Shown: positions 1-9,914, counted from the stretch's first letter. The stretch: DNA of 64,000 nt from Citrobacter amalonaticus Y19 (GCF_000981805.1 NZ_CP011132.1:2790001-2854000), one strand, 5' to 3'. The notes: generated by a model from the sequence alone, not told the origin. Numbers and translations: made by a program.

Positions 1-2843
1 TGGTCCGTGAAATGAAGATTAACCCGGGCGAAAACGTACAGACGCTGCTGTTTAACCTGGGCATGCACTCCGTGCGCAACAGTGACGACGGATTCGGTTT
101 CGCCGGTTCGGACGCGATTCTCTACAACGGTCGCATCGTCAATGCCTCATTACTGATTGCCGCACAGTTGGATCACGCGGAGATCCGCACCAGCGAATCA
201 CTCGGTAAATGGAATGCGTTGAGCCTGGTACAACAGGCGATGGTGGATGTCGGTGTTGTGCAGTCCGGTTATAACGATCCGGCTGCCGCATTGATCATCA
301 CCGATCTGCTGGAACGTATCGCGATTCCTGACCGTGAAGAGATTGACGATGCGTTGTCCGGTCTGTTCAGTCGTGATGCCGGCTGGCAGCAATATTATCA
401 GGTGATCGAACTGGCGGTGGCGCGCAAAAACGATCCGCAAGCCCGTATGACTGTCGCTCCCACGTTCCGCGACGATCTCGCGGTGATTGGTAAACCCTGG
501 CCAAAAACCGATGCCGCCAAAATGGTCCAGGCCAAACCCTGCTATGTGGAAGACCGTATCACCCCTGACGCCTGCGTCATTAAAATGCTGCGCAGTCCGC
601 ACGCCCATGCGTTGATAACTCATCTTGACGTCAGCAAAGCCGAAGCGTTGCCCGGCGTGGTTCACGTGATCACCCACCGCAACTGTCCCGACATCTACTA
701 TACGCCCGGCGGACAAAGTGCGCCGGAACCCTCCCCGCTCGACCGTCGCATGTTCGGTAAGAAACTGCGTCACGTCGGCGATCGTGTTGCCGCCGTGGTT
801 GCAGAGAGCGAAGAGATTGCGCTGGCCGCGCTCGAACTCATCGATGTGAAATATGATGTGCTTAAGCCGGTATTGTCGATTGACGAAGCCATGGCGGACG
901 ATGCGCCCGTCGTACACGATGAACCGGTGGTGTACGTCGCTGGCGCGCCGGAGACGCTGGAAGAAGACAACCGCCATGCCGCTCAACGTGGCGAACACAT
1001 GATCATCAACTTCCCGATTGGTTCACGCCCGCGAAAAAATATCGCCGCCAGCATTCATGGTCATATCGGCGATATGGAGAAAGGGTTTGCCGAAGCGGAT
1101 GTGATCATCGAGCGTACTTATCACTCCACACAGGCGCAGCAGTGCCCGGCAGAGCCTCATATCTGCTTTACCCGCATGGACGGCGATCGCCTGATCATTC
1201 ACGCCTCAACGCAGGTACCGTGGCACTTGCGCCGCCAGGTTGCCCGCCTCGTTGGCATGAAGCAGCATAAGGTCCACGTCATTAAGGAGCGCGTCGGCGG
1301 CGGCTTTGGTTCTAAACAGGACATCCTGCTGGAAGAAGTCTGCGCATGGGCGACCTGCGTGACCGGACGCCCGGTCTATTTCCGCTATACCCGTGAAGAG
1401 GAGTTTATTGCCAATACCTCCCGTCACGTGGCAAAAGTCACGGTCAAACTTGGCGCGAAGAAAGATGGTCGCCTGACAGCGGTCAAAATGGACTTCCGCG
1501 CCAATACTGGCCCTTACGGTAATCATTCATTAACCGTGCCGAGCAACGGCCCGGCGCTCTCGCTACCGCTATACCCTTGCGACAATGTCGATTTCCAGGT
1601 CACAACGTACTACAGCAATATCTGCCCGACAGGGGCATATCAGGGCTATGGCGCGCCGAAAGGCACCTTTGCGATGACAATGGCGTTAGCCGAGCTTGCC
1701 GAACAGCTGCAAATTGACCAACTGGAGATCATCGAACGCAATCGGGTTCACGAAGGACAGGAACTGAAAATACTCGGCGCGATCGGTGAAGGGAAAGCGC
1801 CAACCTCCGTTCCCTCCGCGGCCAGTTGCGCACTGGAAGAGATCCTGCGTCAGGGGCGGAAGATGATCGACTGGTCGTCGCCCAAACCACAGGACGGTGA
1901 CTGGCGTACCGGTCGTGGGGTCGCCATTATTATGCAGAAATCAGGGATCCCGGACATCGATCAGGCGAACTGTATGATCAAACTGGAGTCCGATGGCACC
2001 TTCATCGTCCACTCCGGCGGCGCAGATATCGGTACTGGGCTGGATACGGTTGTCACTAAACTGACGGCGGAAGTACTGCACTGTGCGCCAGAAGAGGTGC
2101 ATGTCATCTCCGGCGATACTGACCATGCGCTCTTCGACAAAGGCGCTTACGCCTCATCCGGCACCTGCTTCTCGGGGAACGCGGCGCGTAAAGCAGCAGA
2201 AAACCTGCGTGAAAAAATCCTCTTTCACGGTGCGCAGATGCTGGGCGAACCCGTTGCTGACGTTCAACTGGCGTCACCTGGCGTTGTACGCGGCAAGCAG
2301 GGCGAAGTGAGTTACGCTGAGATCGCGCACAAAGCGGAGACGGGAACCGGTTTTGGCACGCTGGTCGCCACGGCCAGTTACATCACCGCAGACTTCGCAT
2401 TCCCGTATGGGGCGAACTTCGCCGAGGTCGCGGTGAACACCCGAACCGGTGAAATCCGTCTCGACAAGTTCTACGCGCTGCTGGACTGCGGCACACCGGT
2501 CAACCCGGAACTCGCACTGGGGCAAATTTACGGTGCGTCGATGCGGGCCATCGGCCATAGCCTGAGCGAAGAGATCCTCTATGATGCCGAAGGCCATCCG
2601 CTGACCCGCGATCTGCGCAGTTACGGTGCGCCCAAAATTGGCGACATCCCCCGGGATTTTCGTGCCGTGCTGGTGCCTAGCGACGATAAGGTTGGCCCCT
2701 TTGGCGCTAAATCGATCTCTGAAATTGGCGTTAACGGCGCGGCGCCTGCCATTGCCACCGCCATTCATGATGCCTGTGGCGTATGGTTACGCGAATGGCA
2801 TTTCACACCGGAGAAAATACTGACCGCGCTGGAAAAAATGTAA
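1..2843 (+). CDS. xdhD: XdhD, molybdopterin-binding xanthine dehydrogenase-like subunit (5' end outside window)
   Basis: Probable hypoxanthine/xanthine-oxidising molybdoenzyme of the xanthine dehydrogenase family, cytoplasmic, in the purine salvage block. The frame is open to base 3, before the first internal ATG at 12, and E. coli XdhD has about a dozen more N-terminal residues, so the true start lies upstream. An N-terminal segment of about 150 residues precedes the aldehyde oxidase/xanthine dehydrogenase a/b hammerhead (PYVED-like CYVEDR near residue 180). The molybdopterin domain follows, with GGGFGSKQD near residue 430, and EIGVNGAAPAIA close to the C-terminus marks the catalytic Glu region. 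Length and sequence agree closely with remembered E. coli XdhD. Downstream order xanQ-guaD-ghxQ-uacT supports the name. Confidence 0.95.
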   Translation, partial: VREMKINPGENVQTLLFNLGMHSVRNSDDGFGFAGSDAILYNGRIVNASLLIAAQLDHAEIRTSESLGKWNALSLVQQAMVDVGVVQSGYNDPAAALIITDLLERIAIPDREEIDDALSGLFSRDAGWQQYYQVIELAVARKNDPQARMTVAPTFRDDLAVIGKPWPKTDAAKMVQAKPCYVEDRITPDACVIKMLRSPHAHALITHLDVSKAEALPGVVHVITHRNCPDIYYTPGGQSAPEPSPLDRRMFGKKLRHVGDRVAAVVAESEEIALAALELIDVKYDVLKPVLSIDEAMADDAPVVHDEPVVYVAGAPETLEEDNRHAAQRGEHMIINFPIGSRPRKNIAASIHGHIGDMEKGFAEADVIIERTYHSTQAQQCPAEPHICFTRMDGDRLIIHASTQVPWHLRRQVARLVGMKQHKVHVIKERVGGGFGSKQDILLEEVCAWATCVTGRPVYFRYTREEEFIANTSRHVAKVTVKLGAKKDGRLTAVKMDFRANTGPYGNHSLTVPSNGPALSLPLYPCDNVDFQVTTYYSNICPTGAYQGYGAPKGTFAMTMALAELAEQLQIDQLEIIERNRVHEGQELKILGAIGEGKAPTSVPSAASCALEEILRQGRKMIDWSSPKPQDGDWRTGRGVAIIMQKSGIPDIDQANCMIKLESDGTFIVHSGGADIGTGLDTVVTKLTAEVLHCAPEEVHVISGDTDHALFDKGAYASSGTCFSGNAARKAAENLREKILFHGAQMLGEPVADVQLASPGVVRGKQGEVSYAEIAHKAETGTGFGTLVATASYITADFAFPYGANFAEVAVNTRTGEIRLDKFYALLDCGTPVNPELALGQIYGASMRAIGHSLSEEILYDAEGHPLTRDLRSYGAPKIGDIPRDFRAVLVPSDDKVGPFGAKSISEIGVNGAAPAIATAIHDACGVWLREWHFTPEKILTALEKM

Positions 2844-2849
2844 CGACGT

Positions 2850-2867
2850 GGGCCGCTCAGGCGGCCC
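2850..2867. terminator. GC-rich hairpin after xdhD
   Basis: Seven-base-pair perfect stem (GGGCCGC/GCGGCCC) with a TCAG loop, starting seven bases after the xdhD stop. No T-tract follows, so it may be an RNA-stabilising or pausing hairpin and not a full intrinsic terminator. The xdhD-xanQ gap is about 160 bases, enough for a separate xanQ promoter. Confidence 0.4.
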
Positions 2868-3005
2868 GCTCTCATGACTCAATAATGATTAAATGCCGTC
2901 TGCGGAAATGAGATAAGCCGTTCTCAGGGCAACCTGTGCCTCAAATTCGCAGAATTTAATTCTGCTGATTCAGATGATCAAATTTACTTATTAAGGAGTG
3001 AAGGG

Positions 3006-4406
3006 ATGTCTGATATATCACGTGCAGGCTCAGATCTGATTTACGAACTGGAGGATCGCCCTCCCTTTCATCAGTCTATTATCGGCGCGATCACCCACCT
3101 GCTGGCCATCTTTGTCCCCATGGTCACGCCCGCATTAATTGTCGGCACCGCGCTACAGCTGTCAGCGGAAACCACCGCCTATCTGGTCTCAATGGCGATG
3201 ATTGCCTCTGGCATCGGCACCTGGCTGCAGGTCAATCGCTATGGCATGGTCGGTTCCGGCTTACTCTCGATTCAGTCGGTCAATTTTTCGTTTGTCACGG
3301 TGATGATTGCCCTGGGCAGCGGGATGAAAAACGACGGATTCCATGAAGAGTTGATCATGTCATCGCTGCTCGGCGTTTCATTTGTCGGGGCATTTCTGGT
3401 GGTGGGATCGTCTTTCATTTTGCCTTACTTGCGCAGAGTCATCACTCCGACCGTCAGCGGCATTGTGGTGCTAATGATTGGCCTGAGCCTGATTAAAGTC
3501 GGGATCATCGATTTTGGCGGCGGCTTTGCGGCGAAAAGCAGCGGCACCTACGGAAACTACGAGAACATCGGCGTCGGGTTGCTGGTGCTGATCGTGGTGA
3601 TCGGTTTTAACTGCTGCCGCAGTCCGTTACTGAGAATGGGCGGCATCGCGATCGGGCTGTGTGTGGGCTATATCGTCTCTCTGTGCCTTGGCATGGTGGA
3701 TTTCAGCAGTATGCGCAATCTGCCGTGGGTCACCATCCCGACCCCTTTTAAGTACGGTTTCCAGTTCAACTTTCATCACTTTCTGGTGGTTGGGACCATT
3801 TATCTGCTCAGCGTGCTGGAAGCCGTCGGCGACATTACCGCGACCGCGATGGTGTCCAGACGCCCCATTCAGGGGGATGAATACCAGTCACGCCTGAAGG
3901 GCGGCGTACTGGCCGATGGGCTGGTCTCCGTCATTGCCTCTGCAGTGGGTTCACTGCCATTGACGACCTTTGCGCAAAACAACGGCGTTATCCAGATGAC
4001 CGGCGTCGCCTCTCGCTATATCGGCCGCACCATCGCCGTCATGCTGGTGCTGCTTGGACTGTTTCCAATGATTGGCGGCTTCTTTACCACCATTCCTTCG
4101 GCGGTGCTGGGGGGCGCGATGACGCTAATGTTCTCAATGATCGCAATCGCCGGGATCCGCATCATCATCACCAACGGGCTTAAGCGCCGTGAAACGTTGA
4201 TTGTCGCCACCTCGTTGGGACTGGGCCTGGGCGTCTCCTATGACCCGGAAATTTTCAAAATCCTGCCTGCCTCAATTTATGTGTTGGTGGAAAACCCCAT
4301 CTGCGCGGGCGGTCTGACCGCCATTCTACTGAATATCATTCTCCCTGGAGGCTACCGGCCTGAAGAAGTGCTGCCGGGCATCATCTCCCCGGAGGAAACG
4401 GATTAA
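3006..4406 (+). CDS. xanQ: XanQ xanthine:proton symporter
   Basis: Inner-membrane xanthine permease of the NAT/NCS2 family, 466 residues, exactly the E. coli XanQ length. An AAGGAG ribosome site lies just before the ATG. It has about 14 hydrophobic segments. The NAT signature region QNNGVIQMTG lies near residue 324, and the carboxylates of the substrate region are present (E in VLEAVGD near 272). It supplies xanthine to the neighbouring XdhD/GuaD salvage enzymes and sits 18 bases before guaD, so the two are probably co-transcribed. Confidence 0.97.
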   Translation: MSDISRAGSDLIYELEDRPPFHQSIIGAITHLLAIFVPMVTPALIVGTALQLSAETTAYLVSMAMIASGIGTWLQVNRYGMVGSGLLSIQSVNFSFVTVMIALGSGMKNDGFHEELIMSSLLGVSFVGAFLVVGSSFILPYLRRVITPTVSGIVVLMIGLSLIKVGIIDFGGGFAAKSSGTYGNYENIGVGLLVLIVVIGFNCCRSPLLRMGGIAIGLCVGYIVSLCLGMVDFSSMRNLPWVTIPTPFKYGFQFNFHHFLVVGTIYLLSVLEAVGDITATAMVSRRPIQGDEYQSRLKGGVLADGLVSVIASAVGSLPLTTFAQNNGVIQMTGVASRYIGRTIAVMLVLLGLFPMIGGFFTTIPSAVLGGAMTLMFSMIAIAGIRIIITNGLKRRETLIVATSLGLGLGVSYDPEIFKILPASIYVLVENPICAGGLTAILLNIILPGGYRPEEVLPGIISPEETD

Positions 4407-4423
4407 CGATAAAGGAGTTTACG

Positions 4424-5740
4424 ATGTCTGGAGAACACACGTTGAAAGCGGTGCGCGGCAGCTTTATTGATGTCACCCGCACCGTCGAAAACCCGGAAGA
4501 GATCGCCTCAGCGCTGCGATTTTTGGAAGACGGATTGCTGCTGATTCGCCAGGGAAAAGTCGAATGGTTTGGTGAGTGGGAAGCGGGAAAACACCGGATC
4601 CCTGACGCCATCCGTGTCCGTGACTATCGCGGAAAACTGGTCGTGCCGGGATTCGTTGATACGCATATCCACTACCCCCAGAGCGAAATGGTCGGTGCCT
4701 ATGGCGAGCAGTTGCTGGAATGGCTGAATAAGCACACCTTCCCGACCGAAAGACGCTATGAGGATCTGGAATACGCGCGCGAGATGTCGGCTTTTTTCAT
4801 CAAGCAACTGTTGCGTAACGGCACCACCAGCGCGCTGGTTTTTGGCACGGTGCATCCGCAGTCCGTGGATGCGCTATTTGAAGCCGCCAGCCATATCAAT
4901 ATGCGCATGATCGCCGGCAAAGTGATGATGGACCGTAACGCGCCGGATTACCTTCTGGACGACGCCGAGAGCAGCTACCTGCAAAGTAAGGCATTGATTG
5001 AGCGCTGGCATAAAAATGGGCGCCTGCTGTATGCCATTACGCCGCGCTTTGCCCCGACCTCCTCTCCGCAGCAGATGGCGATGGCGCAGCGTCTGCGAGA
5101 AGAATATCCCGATACCTGGGTCCATACCCATCTCTGTGAAAACAAAGATGAAATTGCCTGGGTTAAGGCGCTCTATCCGGAACATGACGGTTATCTGGAT
5201 GTGTATCACCAGTACGGACTGACCGGAAAAAACTGCGTCTTCGCCCACTGTGTACATCTGGAAGAGAAAGAGTGGGATCGCCTGAGCGAAACCCACTCCA
5301 GCATCGCCTTTTGTCCGACCTCAAACCTCTACCTCGGCAGCGGTTTGTTCAATCTGCAAAAAGCCTGGAGGAAGAAGATCAGCGTCGGTATGGGGACCGA
5401 TATCGGCGCCGGTACCACCTTCAACATGCTGCAAACGCTGAACGAAGCCTACAAAGTGGTGCAACTACAGGGTTACCGACTCTCGGCATACGAAGCCTTT
5501 TACCTGGCGACGCTCGGCGGTGCGAAGGCGCTGGGCCTCGACAATCTGATTGGTAACTTTATGCCGGGCAAAGAGGCGGATTTTGTGGTGCTGGAACCGA
5601 CAGCGACGCCGCTGCAACAACTGCGCTATGACAACTCAACATCCCTGGTCGACAAATTGTTCGTGATGATGACGCTGGGCGACGATCGCTCTATTTACCG
5701 CACTTACGTCGACGGGCGTCTGGTGTACGAACGGACCTGA
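4424..5740 (+). CDS. guaD: Guanine deaminase
   Basis: Converts guanine to xanthine plus ammonia; zinc amidohydrolase, cytoplasmic, 438 residues (E. coli 439). The metal-binding motif DTHIHYPQ is near residue 80. Further ligands are in HTHLCEN near 230 and FAHCVHL near 270, and GMGTDIGAG near 322 supplies the catalytic Asp. Start chosen at the ATG after AAAGGAG. It lies between xanQ and ghxQ, as in E. coli, and links guanine uptake to xanthine breakdown. Confidence 0.97.
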   Translation: MSGEHTLKAVRGSFIDVTRTVENPEEIASALRFLEDGLLLIRQGKVEWFGEWEAGKHRIPDAIRVRDYRGKLVVPGFVDTHIHYPQSEMVGAYGEQLLEWLNKHTFPTERRYEDLEYAREMSAFFIKQLLRNGTTSALVFGTVHPQSVDALFEAASHINMRMIAGKVMMDRNAPDYLLDDAESSYLQSKALIERWHKNGRLLYAITPRFAPTSSPQQMAMAQRLREEYPDTWVHTHLCENKDEIAWVKALYPEHDGYLDVYHQYGLTGKNCVFAHCVHLEEKEWDRLSETHSSIAFCPTSNLYLGSGLFNLQKAWRKKISVGMGTDIGAGTTFNMLQTLNEAYKVVQLQGYRLSAYEAFYLATLGGAKALGLDNLIGNFMPGKEADFVVLEPTATPLQQLRYDNSTSLVDKLFVMMTLGDDRSIYRTYVDGRLVYERT

Positions 5741-5772
5741 CAGAACGCTAACATCCTGCTGAGGACATCATT

Positions 5773-7140
5773 ATGTCTGGAGATATTCTGCAAACCCCCG
5801 GCGCGTCGAAACCACGCAGCGCGCTGGATAATTACTTCAAGATTACGGCGCGTGGCAGTACCGTGCGTCAGGAAATACTGGCCGGGTTGACCACCTTTCT
5901 GGCGATGGTCTATTCAGTCATTGTTGTGCCCGGAATGTTGGGAAAAGCGGGATTCCCGCCCGCCGCCGTCTTTGTCGCCACCTGTCTCGTCGCAGGCTTC
6001 GGCTCGCTGTTGATGGGGCTGTGGGCCAACCTGCCGATGGCGATCGGCTGCGCCATTTCGCTGACCGCCTTCACCGCATTCAGCCTGGTGCTAGGGCAAC
6101 ACATTTCGATTCCTGTCGCCCTCGGCGCGGTATTTCTGATGGGGGTGATCTTTACCGCCATCTCGGTTACCGGGGTCCGGACCTGGATCCTGCGAAACTT
6201 ACCCATGGGCATCGCGCATGGCACAGGGATTGGCATTGGGTTGTTCCTGTTACTGATCGCGGCAAACGGCGTCGGTATGGTGATTAAAAACCCGCTGGAA
6301 GGGCTTCCGGTGGCACTCGGCGCATTTACCTCTTTTCCGGTTCTGATGAGTCTGCTGGGGCTGGCGGTCATCTTCGGGCTGGAGAAATGCCGGGTTCCCG
6401 GCGGGATCCTGCTGGTGATTATCGCCATCTCGATTATCGGTTTGATATTTGACCCTGCCGTCAAATATCACGGTCTGGTCGCCATGCCCAGCCTGAGCGG
6501 TGAAGATGGTAAGTCTCTGATTTTTAGCCTTGATATCATGGGAGCCTTACAGCCTGTGGTGCTGCCCAGCGTACTGGCGCTGGTGATGACGGCGGTATTT
6601 GATGCCACCGGTACTATCCGCGCCGTCGCCGGACAAGCGAATCTGCTGGATAAAGACAACCAGATCATCAACGGTGGTAAAGCGTTGACCAGCGACTCCA
6701 TCAGCTCCGTATTCTCCGGACTGGTGGGCGCAGCGCCGGCCGCCGTCTATATTGAATCCGCTGCGGGTACCGCCGCCGGAGGAAAAACAGGACTGACCGC
6801 CACCATCGTCGGCTGTTTGTTCCTGCTTATCCTGTTCCTGTCTCCTCTCTCCTACCTGATTCCAGGCTATGCAACGGCGCCTGCGCTGATGTACGTCGGT
6901 TTACTGATGCTCAGTAACGTCTCAAAACTGGATTTCGATGACTTCATCGATGCGATGGCCGGTCTGGTGTGCGCGGTCTTTATCGTCCTGACCTGCAATA
7001 TTGTCACCGGCATTATGCTCGGTTTTGTGACGCTGGTTGTTGGTCGCGTTTTTGCCCGGGAATGGCAGAAGCTGAACATCGGTACCGTCATCATTACCGT
7101 CGCGCTGGTGGCGTTCTACGCCGGCGGATGGGCTATTTAA
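5773..7140 (+). CDS. ghxQ: GhxQ guanine/hypoxanthine permease
   Basis: Proton-coupled guanine/hypoxanthine transporter of the AzgA branch of the NCS2 superfamily, 455 residues with a 12-14 helix hydrophobic pattern. Typical AzgA sequences are visible: the N-terminal TTFLAMVYSVIVVP segment near residue 40, FDATGTIRAVAGQAN near 277, and ESAAGTAAGGKTGL near 327. It starts 32 bases after guaD with its own GAGGA site, consistent with a xanQ-guaD-ghxQ operon. In E. coli ygfS and ygfT follow; both are missing here and uacT follows directly. Confidence 0.95.
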   Translation: MSGDILQTPGASKPRSALDNYFKITARGSTVRQEILAGLTTFLAMVYSVIVVPGMLGKAGFPPAAVFVATCLVAGFGSLLMGLWANLPMAIGCAISLTAFTAFSLVLGQHISIPVALGAVFLMGVIFTAISVTGVRTWILRNLPMGIAHGTGIGIGLFLLLIAANGVGMVIKNPLEGLPVALGAFTSFPVLMSLLGLAVIFGLEKCRVPGGILLVIIAISIIGLIFDPAVKYHGLVAMPSLSGEDGKSLIFSLDIMGALQPVVLPSVLALVMTAVFDATGTIRAVAGQANLLDKDNQIINGGKALTSDSISSVFSGLVGAAPAAVYIESAAGTAAGGKTGLTATIVGCLFLLILFLSPLSYLIPGYATAPALMYVGLLMLSNVSKLDFDDFIDAMAGLVCAVFIVLTCNIVTGIMLGFVTLVVGRVFAREWQKLNIGTVIITVALVAFYAGGWAI

Positions 7141-7144
7141 GCGA

Positions 7145-7169
7145 TGCTCCGCGCAAACGCGCGCGGAGC
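7145..7169. other. Strong hairpin between ghxQ and uacT
   Basis: GCTCCGCGC pairs with GCGCGGAGC across a short loop, a few bases after the ghxQ stop and before the uacT ribosome site. No T-run follows on either strand. It could stabilise the ghxQ mRNA 3' end or lower expression of uacT. The position is where ygfS-ygfT would sit in E. coli, so it may also mark the scar of their loss. Confidence 0.4.
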
Positions 7170-7203
7170 TGTTCTATCGGCCTCGCCATTCAGGAGAAAA
7201 CGC

Positions 7204-8652
7204 ATGAGCGCCATAGATTCCCAACTTCCCTCACCGTCGGGGCAAGGCCGCGCCACCGATGAGGTCGACCGTATATTATCGCCTGGCAAGCTGGTCGTAC
7301 TCGGTCTGCAACATGTGCTGGTCATGTACGCGGGCGCGGTCGCTGTACCGCTGATGATTGGCGACAGACTCGGCCTCAGCAAAGAAGCCATTGCGCTGTT
7401 AATCAGCTCGGATCTATTCTGCTGCGGGATCGTTACCCTGCTGCAATGTATTGGCATCGGCCGCTTTATGGGGATTCGCCTGCCCGTGATTATGTCGGTG
7501 ACGTTTGCCGCGGTGACGCCGATGATTGCGATTGGCATCAATCCGGATATCGGTCTGTTGGGCATTTTTGGCTCAACCATTGCCGCTGGCGTGATCACCA
7601 CACTCTTAGCACCGCTTGTCGGTCGCCTGATGCCCTTATTTCCACCGCTGGTAACGGGTGTGGTAATCACTTCGATTGGTCTGAGCATTATTCAGGTGGG
7701 CGTTGACTGGGCTGCTGGCGGGAAAGGCAATCCTGAGTATGGAAATCCGGTCTATTTAGGGATTTCATTTGCGGTCTTAATCTTTATTTTATTAATCACC
7801 CGATTTGCCAAAGGCTTCATGTCCAACGTCGCGGTCCTGCTGGGGATCATCTTTGGCTTTGCGTTGTCATGGATGATGAATGAAGTGAATTTGTCAGGCC
7901 TGCACGATGCCTCGTGGTTCGCGATTGTCACACCAATGGCCTTCGGCACCCCCGTCTTTGATCCAGTGTCGATTCTGACAATGACGGCCGTGCTAATCAT
8001 TGTGTTTATTGAATCGATGGGCATGTTTCTGGCACTCGGCGAAATCGTCGGTCGCAAACTCTCATCGCAAGATATCATTCGCGGCCTGCGCGTGGATGGC
8101 GTCGGGACAATGATTGGCGGGCTGTTCAACAGCTTTCCCCATACCTCATTTTCCCAAAACGTTGGCCTGGTCAGCGTCACGCGCGTGCACAGTCGATGGG
8201 TCTGCATTGCCTCAGGCGTCATCTTAATTTTGTTTGGGATGGTGCCGAAAATGGCGGTTCTGGTCGCCTCCATTCCTCAATTCGTCCTCGGCGGCGCAGG
8301 TCTGGTGATGTTTGGCATGGTACTGGCAACCGGGATTCGCATTCTCTCGCGCTGCAATTACACCACGAACCGCAACAACCTCTACATTGTGGCCATCAGC
8401 CTGGGGGTCGGGATGACGCCGACGTTATCGCATGACTTTTTCTCTCGCCTGCCAGCCGTTCTCCAGCCGTTACTACACAGCGGCATCATGCTGGCCACCT
8501 TCAGCGCTGTTGTACTGAATCTGTTTTTCAATGGCTACCACCATCATACCGGGCTGGTACAGGAATCCATCTCCGATAAAAACCTGAAGGTCAGAACGGT
8601 GAGAATGTGGTTGCTGATGCGCAAGCTGAAAAAAAATCAGCAGGATGAATAG
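7204..8652 (+). CDS. uacT: UacT proton:urate symporter
   Basis: Urate/xanthine permease of the NAT/NCS2 family, 482 residues from the ATG at 7204, matching E. coli UacT (YgfU). A longer frame is open from 7144, but the CAGGAGAAAA ribosome site favours 7204. Motifs seen are QHVLVMYAGAVAVPL near residue 36, FIESMGMFLALGE in the substrate region, and the NAT signature QNVGLVSVTRV near 320. The C-terminus is basic and cytoplasmic. It closes the purine block; the E. coli neighbour idi is not found here, and unrelated fragments follow. Confidence 0.95.
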   Translation: MSAIDSQLPSPSGQGRATDEVDRILSPGKLVVLGLQHVLVMYAGAVAVPLMIGDRLGLSKEAIALLISSDLFCCGIVTLLQCIGIGRFMGIRLPVIMSVTFAAVTPMIAIGINPDIGLLGIFGSTIAAGVITTLLAPLVGRLMPLFPPLVTGVVITSIGLSIIQVGVDWAAGGKGNPEYGNPVYLGISFAVLIFILLITRFAKGFMSNVAVLLGIIFGFALSWMMNEVNLSGLHDASWFAIVTPMAFGTPVFDPVSILTMTAVLIIVFIESMGMFLALGEIVGRKLSSQDIIRGLRVDGVGTMIGGLFNSFPHTSFSQNVGLVSVTRVHSRWVCIASGVILILFGMVPKMAVLVASIPQFVLGGAGLVMFGMVLATGIRILSRCNYTTNRNNLYIVAISLGVGMTPTLSHDFFSRLPAVLQPLLHSGIMLATFSAVVLNLFFNGYHHHTGLVQESISDKNLKVRTVRMWLLMRKLKKNQQDE

Positions 8653-8953
8653 CATGAATCTCTTTTGGCGCTGCCTGACCGCCCTGCTGCTGCTCATGCT
8701 GATGTCGATACCCGCCATTTCTGACGGCATTGCGCTAGGTATCGAAAGTCGATTCCATTTTCTGTTCCTGCTCTTCTGAGTATCCCGACAGTTGCCACGC
8801 CGGCTCATACTCGTAGCCAGGACAGAAGTGCTGACATTCGTCACTCTGGATAAATCGAATCGCCAGTGGCTGGGCGTTGAAGTTGAATATAACGGTGAGA
8901 CTATCCATGGCTGGATATCCCGCCATTATACCTTACTCTTACATCAGCATTAG
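8645..8953 (+). pseudogene. SH3-domain secreted protein, interrupted by in-frame TGA
   Basis: Translation from the ATG at 8645 (or 8654) gives a basic start, a leucine-rich hydrophobic stretch with a likely signal-peptide cut after ISDG, then a TGA at 8777. The same frame continues to a TAG at 8951 and encodes an SH3-like domain (VTLDKSNRQWLGVEVEYNG, then HGWISRHYT), a typical bacterial periplasmic SH3 fold ending. Both halves sharing one frame argues for a single gene broken by a nonsense mutation. The product would be about 100 residues. The start overlaps the end of uacT. The exact family was not identified. Confidence 0.6.
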
Positions 8954-9008
8954 CATCGATACGAATTAAGCTGGCTGCTTTATGATTCAGGGACAACCCA
9001 TGACTGGA

Positions 9009-9590
9009 TTAGATTATAGGCTGTTGACGCGGACGTCCGGATGCTGGACGAGGGGGCACTTCGTTACAACTGTATTCACATAATTCCTTTTTTTGTTCTT
9101 CTTTCGCCAGATAGCCAAGCACGCGACGGATATTTAAAATACTGGCAGAGTCATCATAACGAACGGGGATATTGATATCCGCAGGGTAATGTTCCTGATA
9201 TTCACATCGGTGCACACCGCCGTTACTGTTCGTTATTTCCCGCCATCGTTTTGATATCCATTCAAAACCTGGATACGTGGTCTGCGTTTTCTGACGATCC
9301 AGCCAGAACACGACATGAGCATGATATCCGTGTTTCTCCGTCCATTCGATAACCCAGAAATAACCCACAGAAGCTTTTAACGCCCCGAACTCGTTCATAA
9401 GGCTTCTTATATCATATTCAAGTCTGCAGTGATCCAGTTGCATAAAACTGTCAGTATCCCGTTGGTAAAATAAATCCATTCGCAATGCCAGTAAGCAGGA
9501 ATAGCGATTAACCATTTCGTCGATATGCTGGTTGAGTAATGAAGAGAGAAACCAGTCCTCTGTGAAGAAAGGTGAATGAGTATTGCACAT
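9009..9590 (-). CDS. Inovirus Gp2 / YagK-YfjJ family protein
   Basis: 193-residue protein like the two at 37516 and 38206. Shared features are an N-terminal basic/aromatic region, the sequence LALRMDLFY, the central GYFWVIEWTEKHGYHAHVVFWLD (an HxHxxx pattern as in rolling-circle-type folds), and a C-terminal LGYLAKEEQK. This family occurs in P4/CP4-like islands and filamentous-phage remnants; its biochemical role is not established, and replication initiation is only suggested by the His-x-His pattern. It is isolated from its island relatives by 28 kb and sits in a scar region. Confidence 0.75.
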   Translation of the reverse strand: MCNTHSPFFTEDWFLSSLLNQHIDEMVNRYSCLLALRMDLFYQRDTDSFMQLDHCRLEYDIRSLMNEFGALKASVGYFWVIEWTEKHGYHAHVVFWLDRQKTQTTYPGFEWISKRWREITNSNGGVHRCEYQEHYPADINIPVRYDDSASILNIRRVLGYLAKEEQKKELCEYSCNEVPPRPASGRPRQQPII

Positions 9591-9914
9591 GATTATTCTC
9601 CATAGATACCTAAAACAATTCAGGAATGAGGTTGTGTAAACGGAATTAAGCTTCTGTTGCTACCAGAAATACTGTTCAGGATGATGAGTAAACAAAATGT
9701 GAAGAAAGGATTTAATATTTATCGACAGGAAAATGGTAAGATTATTGTTCCTCTTAAAAGACAAGGAAAGGTCAGGGTGAATACATGATGAAGAGAGTAA
9801 GAGTAAATAATATCAGAACAGAGCAGGTAAGCAAGTATAATTACAGGCTCACATCACACCTATTTCTGCAGGGGATATCCTGCGATATCCCCTGTCCGAC
9901 CTGGCGCACGTATA
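9591..9914. other. 324-base AT-rich gap with one strong hairpin
   Basis: No convincing gene. The stretch upstream of the Gp2-like gene is AT-rich and may hold its promoter. The only clear structure is the hairpin at 9869-9894. Confidence 0.4.
9869..9894 (-). terminator. Perfect 11-bp hairpin downstream of the SUMF1-like fragment
   Basis: CAGGGGATATC pairs perfectly with GATATCCCCTG around a CTGC loop, about 20 bases past the stop of the leftward fragment at 9915. There is no T-tract after it on either strand, so termination is plausible but not proven. Confidence 0.5.

Noticed and set aside
198..998. 266-residue leftward ORF inside xdhD
   Set aside because: Antisense shadow of a well-conserved gene, with no ribosome site or family pattern.
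8777..8779. In-frame TGA as selenocysteine in the SH3-like gene
   Set aside because: No selenocysteine insertion hairpin is apparent right after the TGA and SH3 proteins are not selenoproteins; nonsense mutation is simpler.
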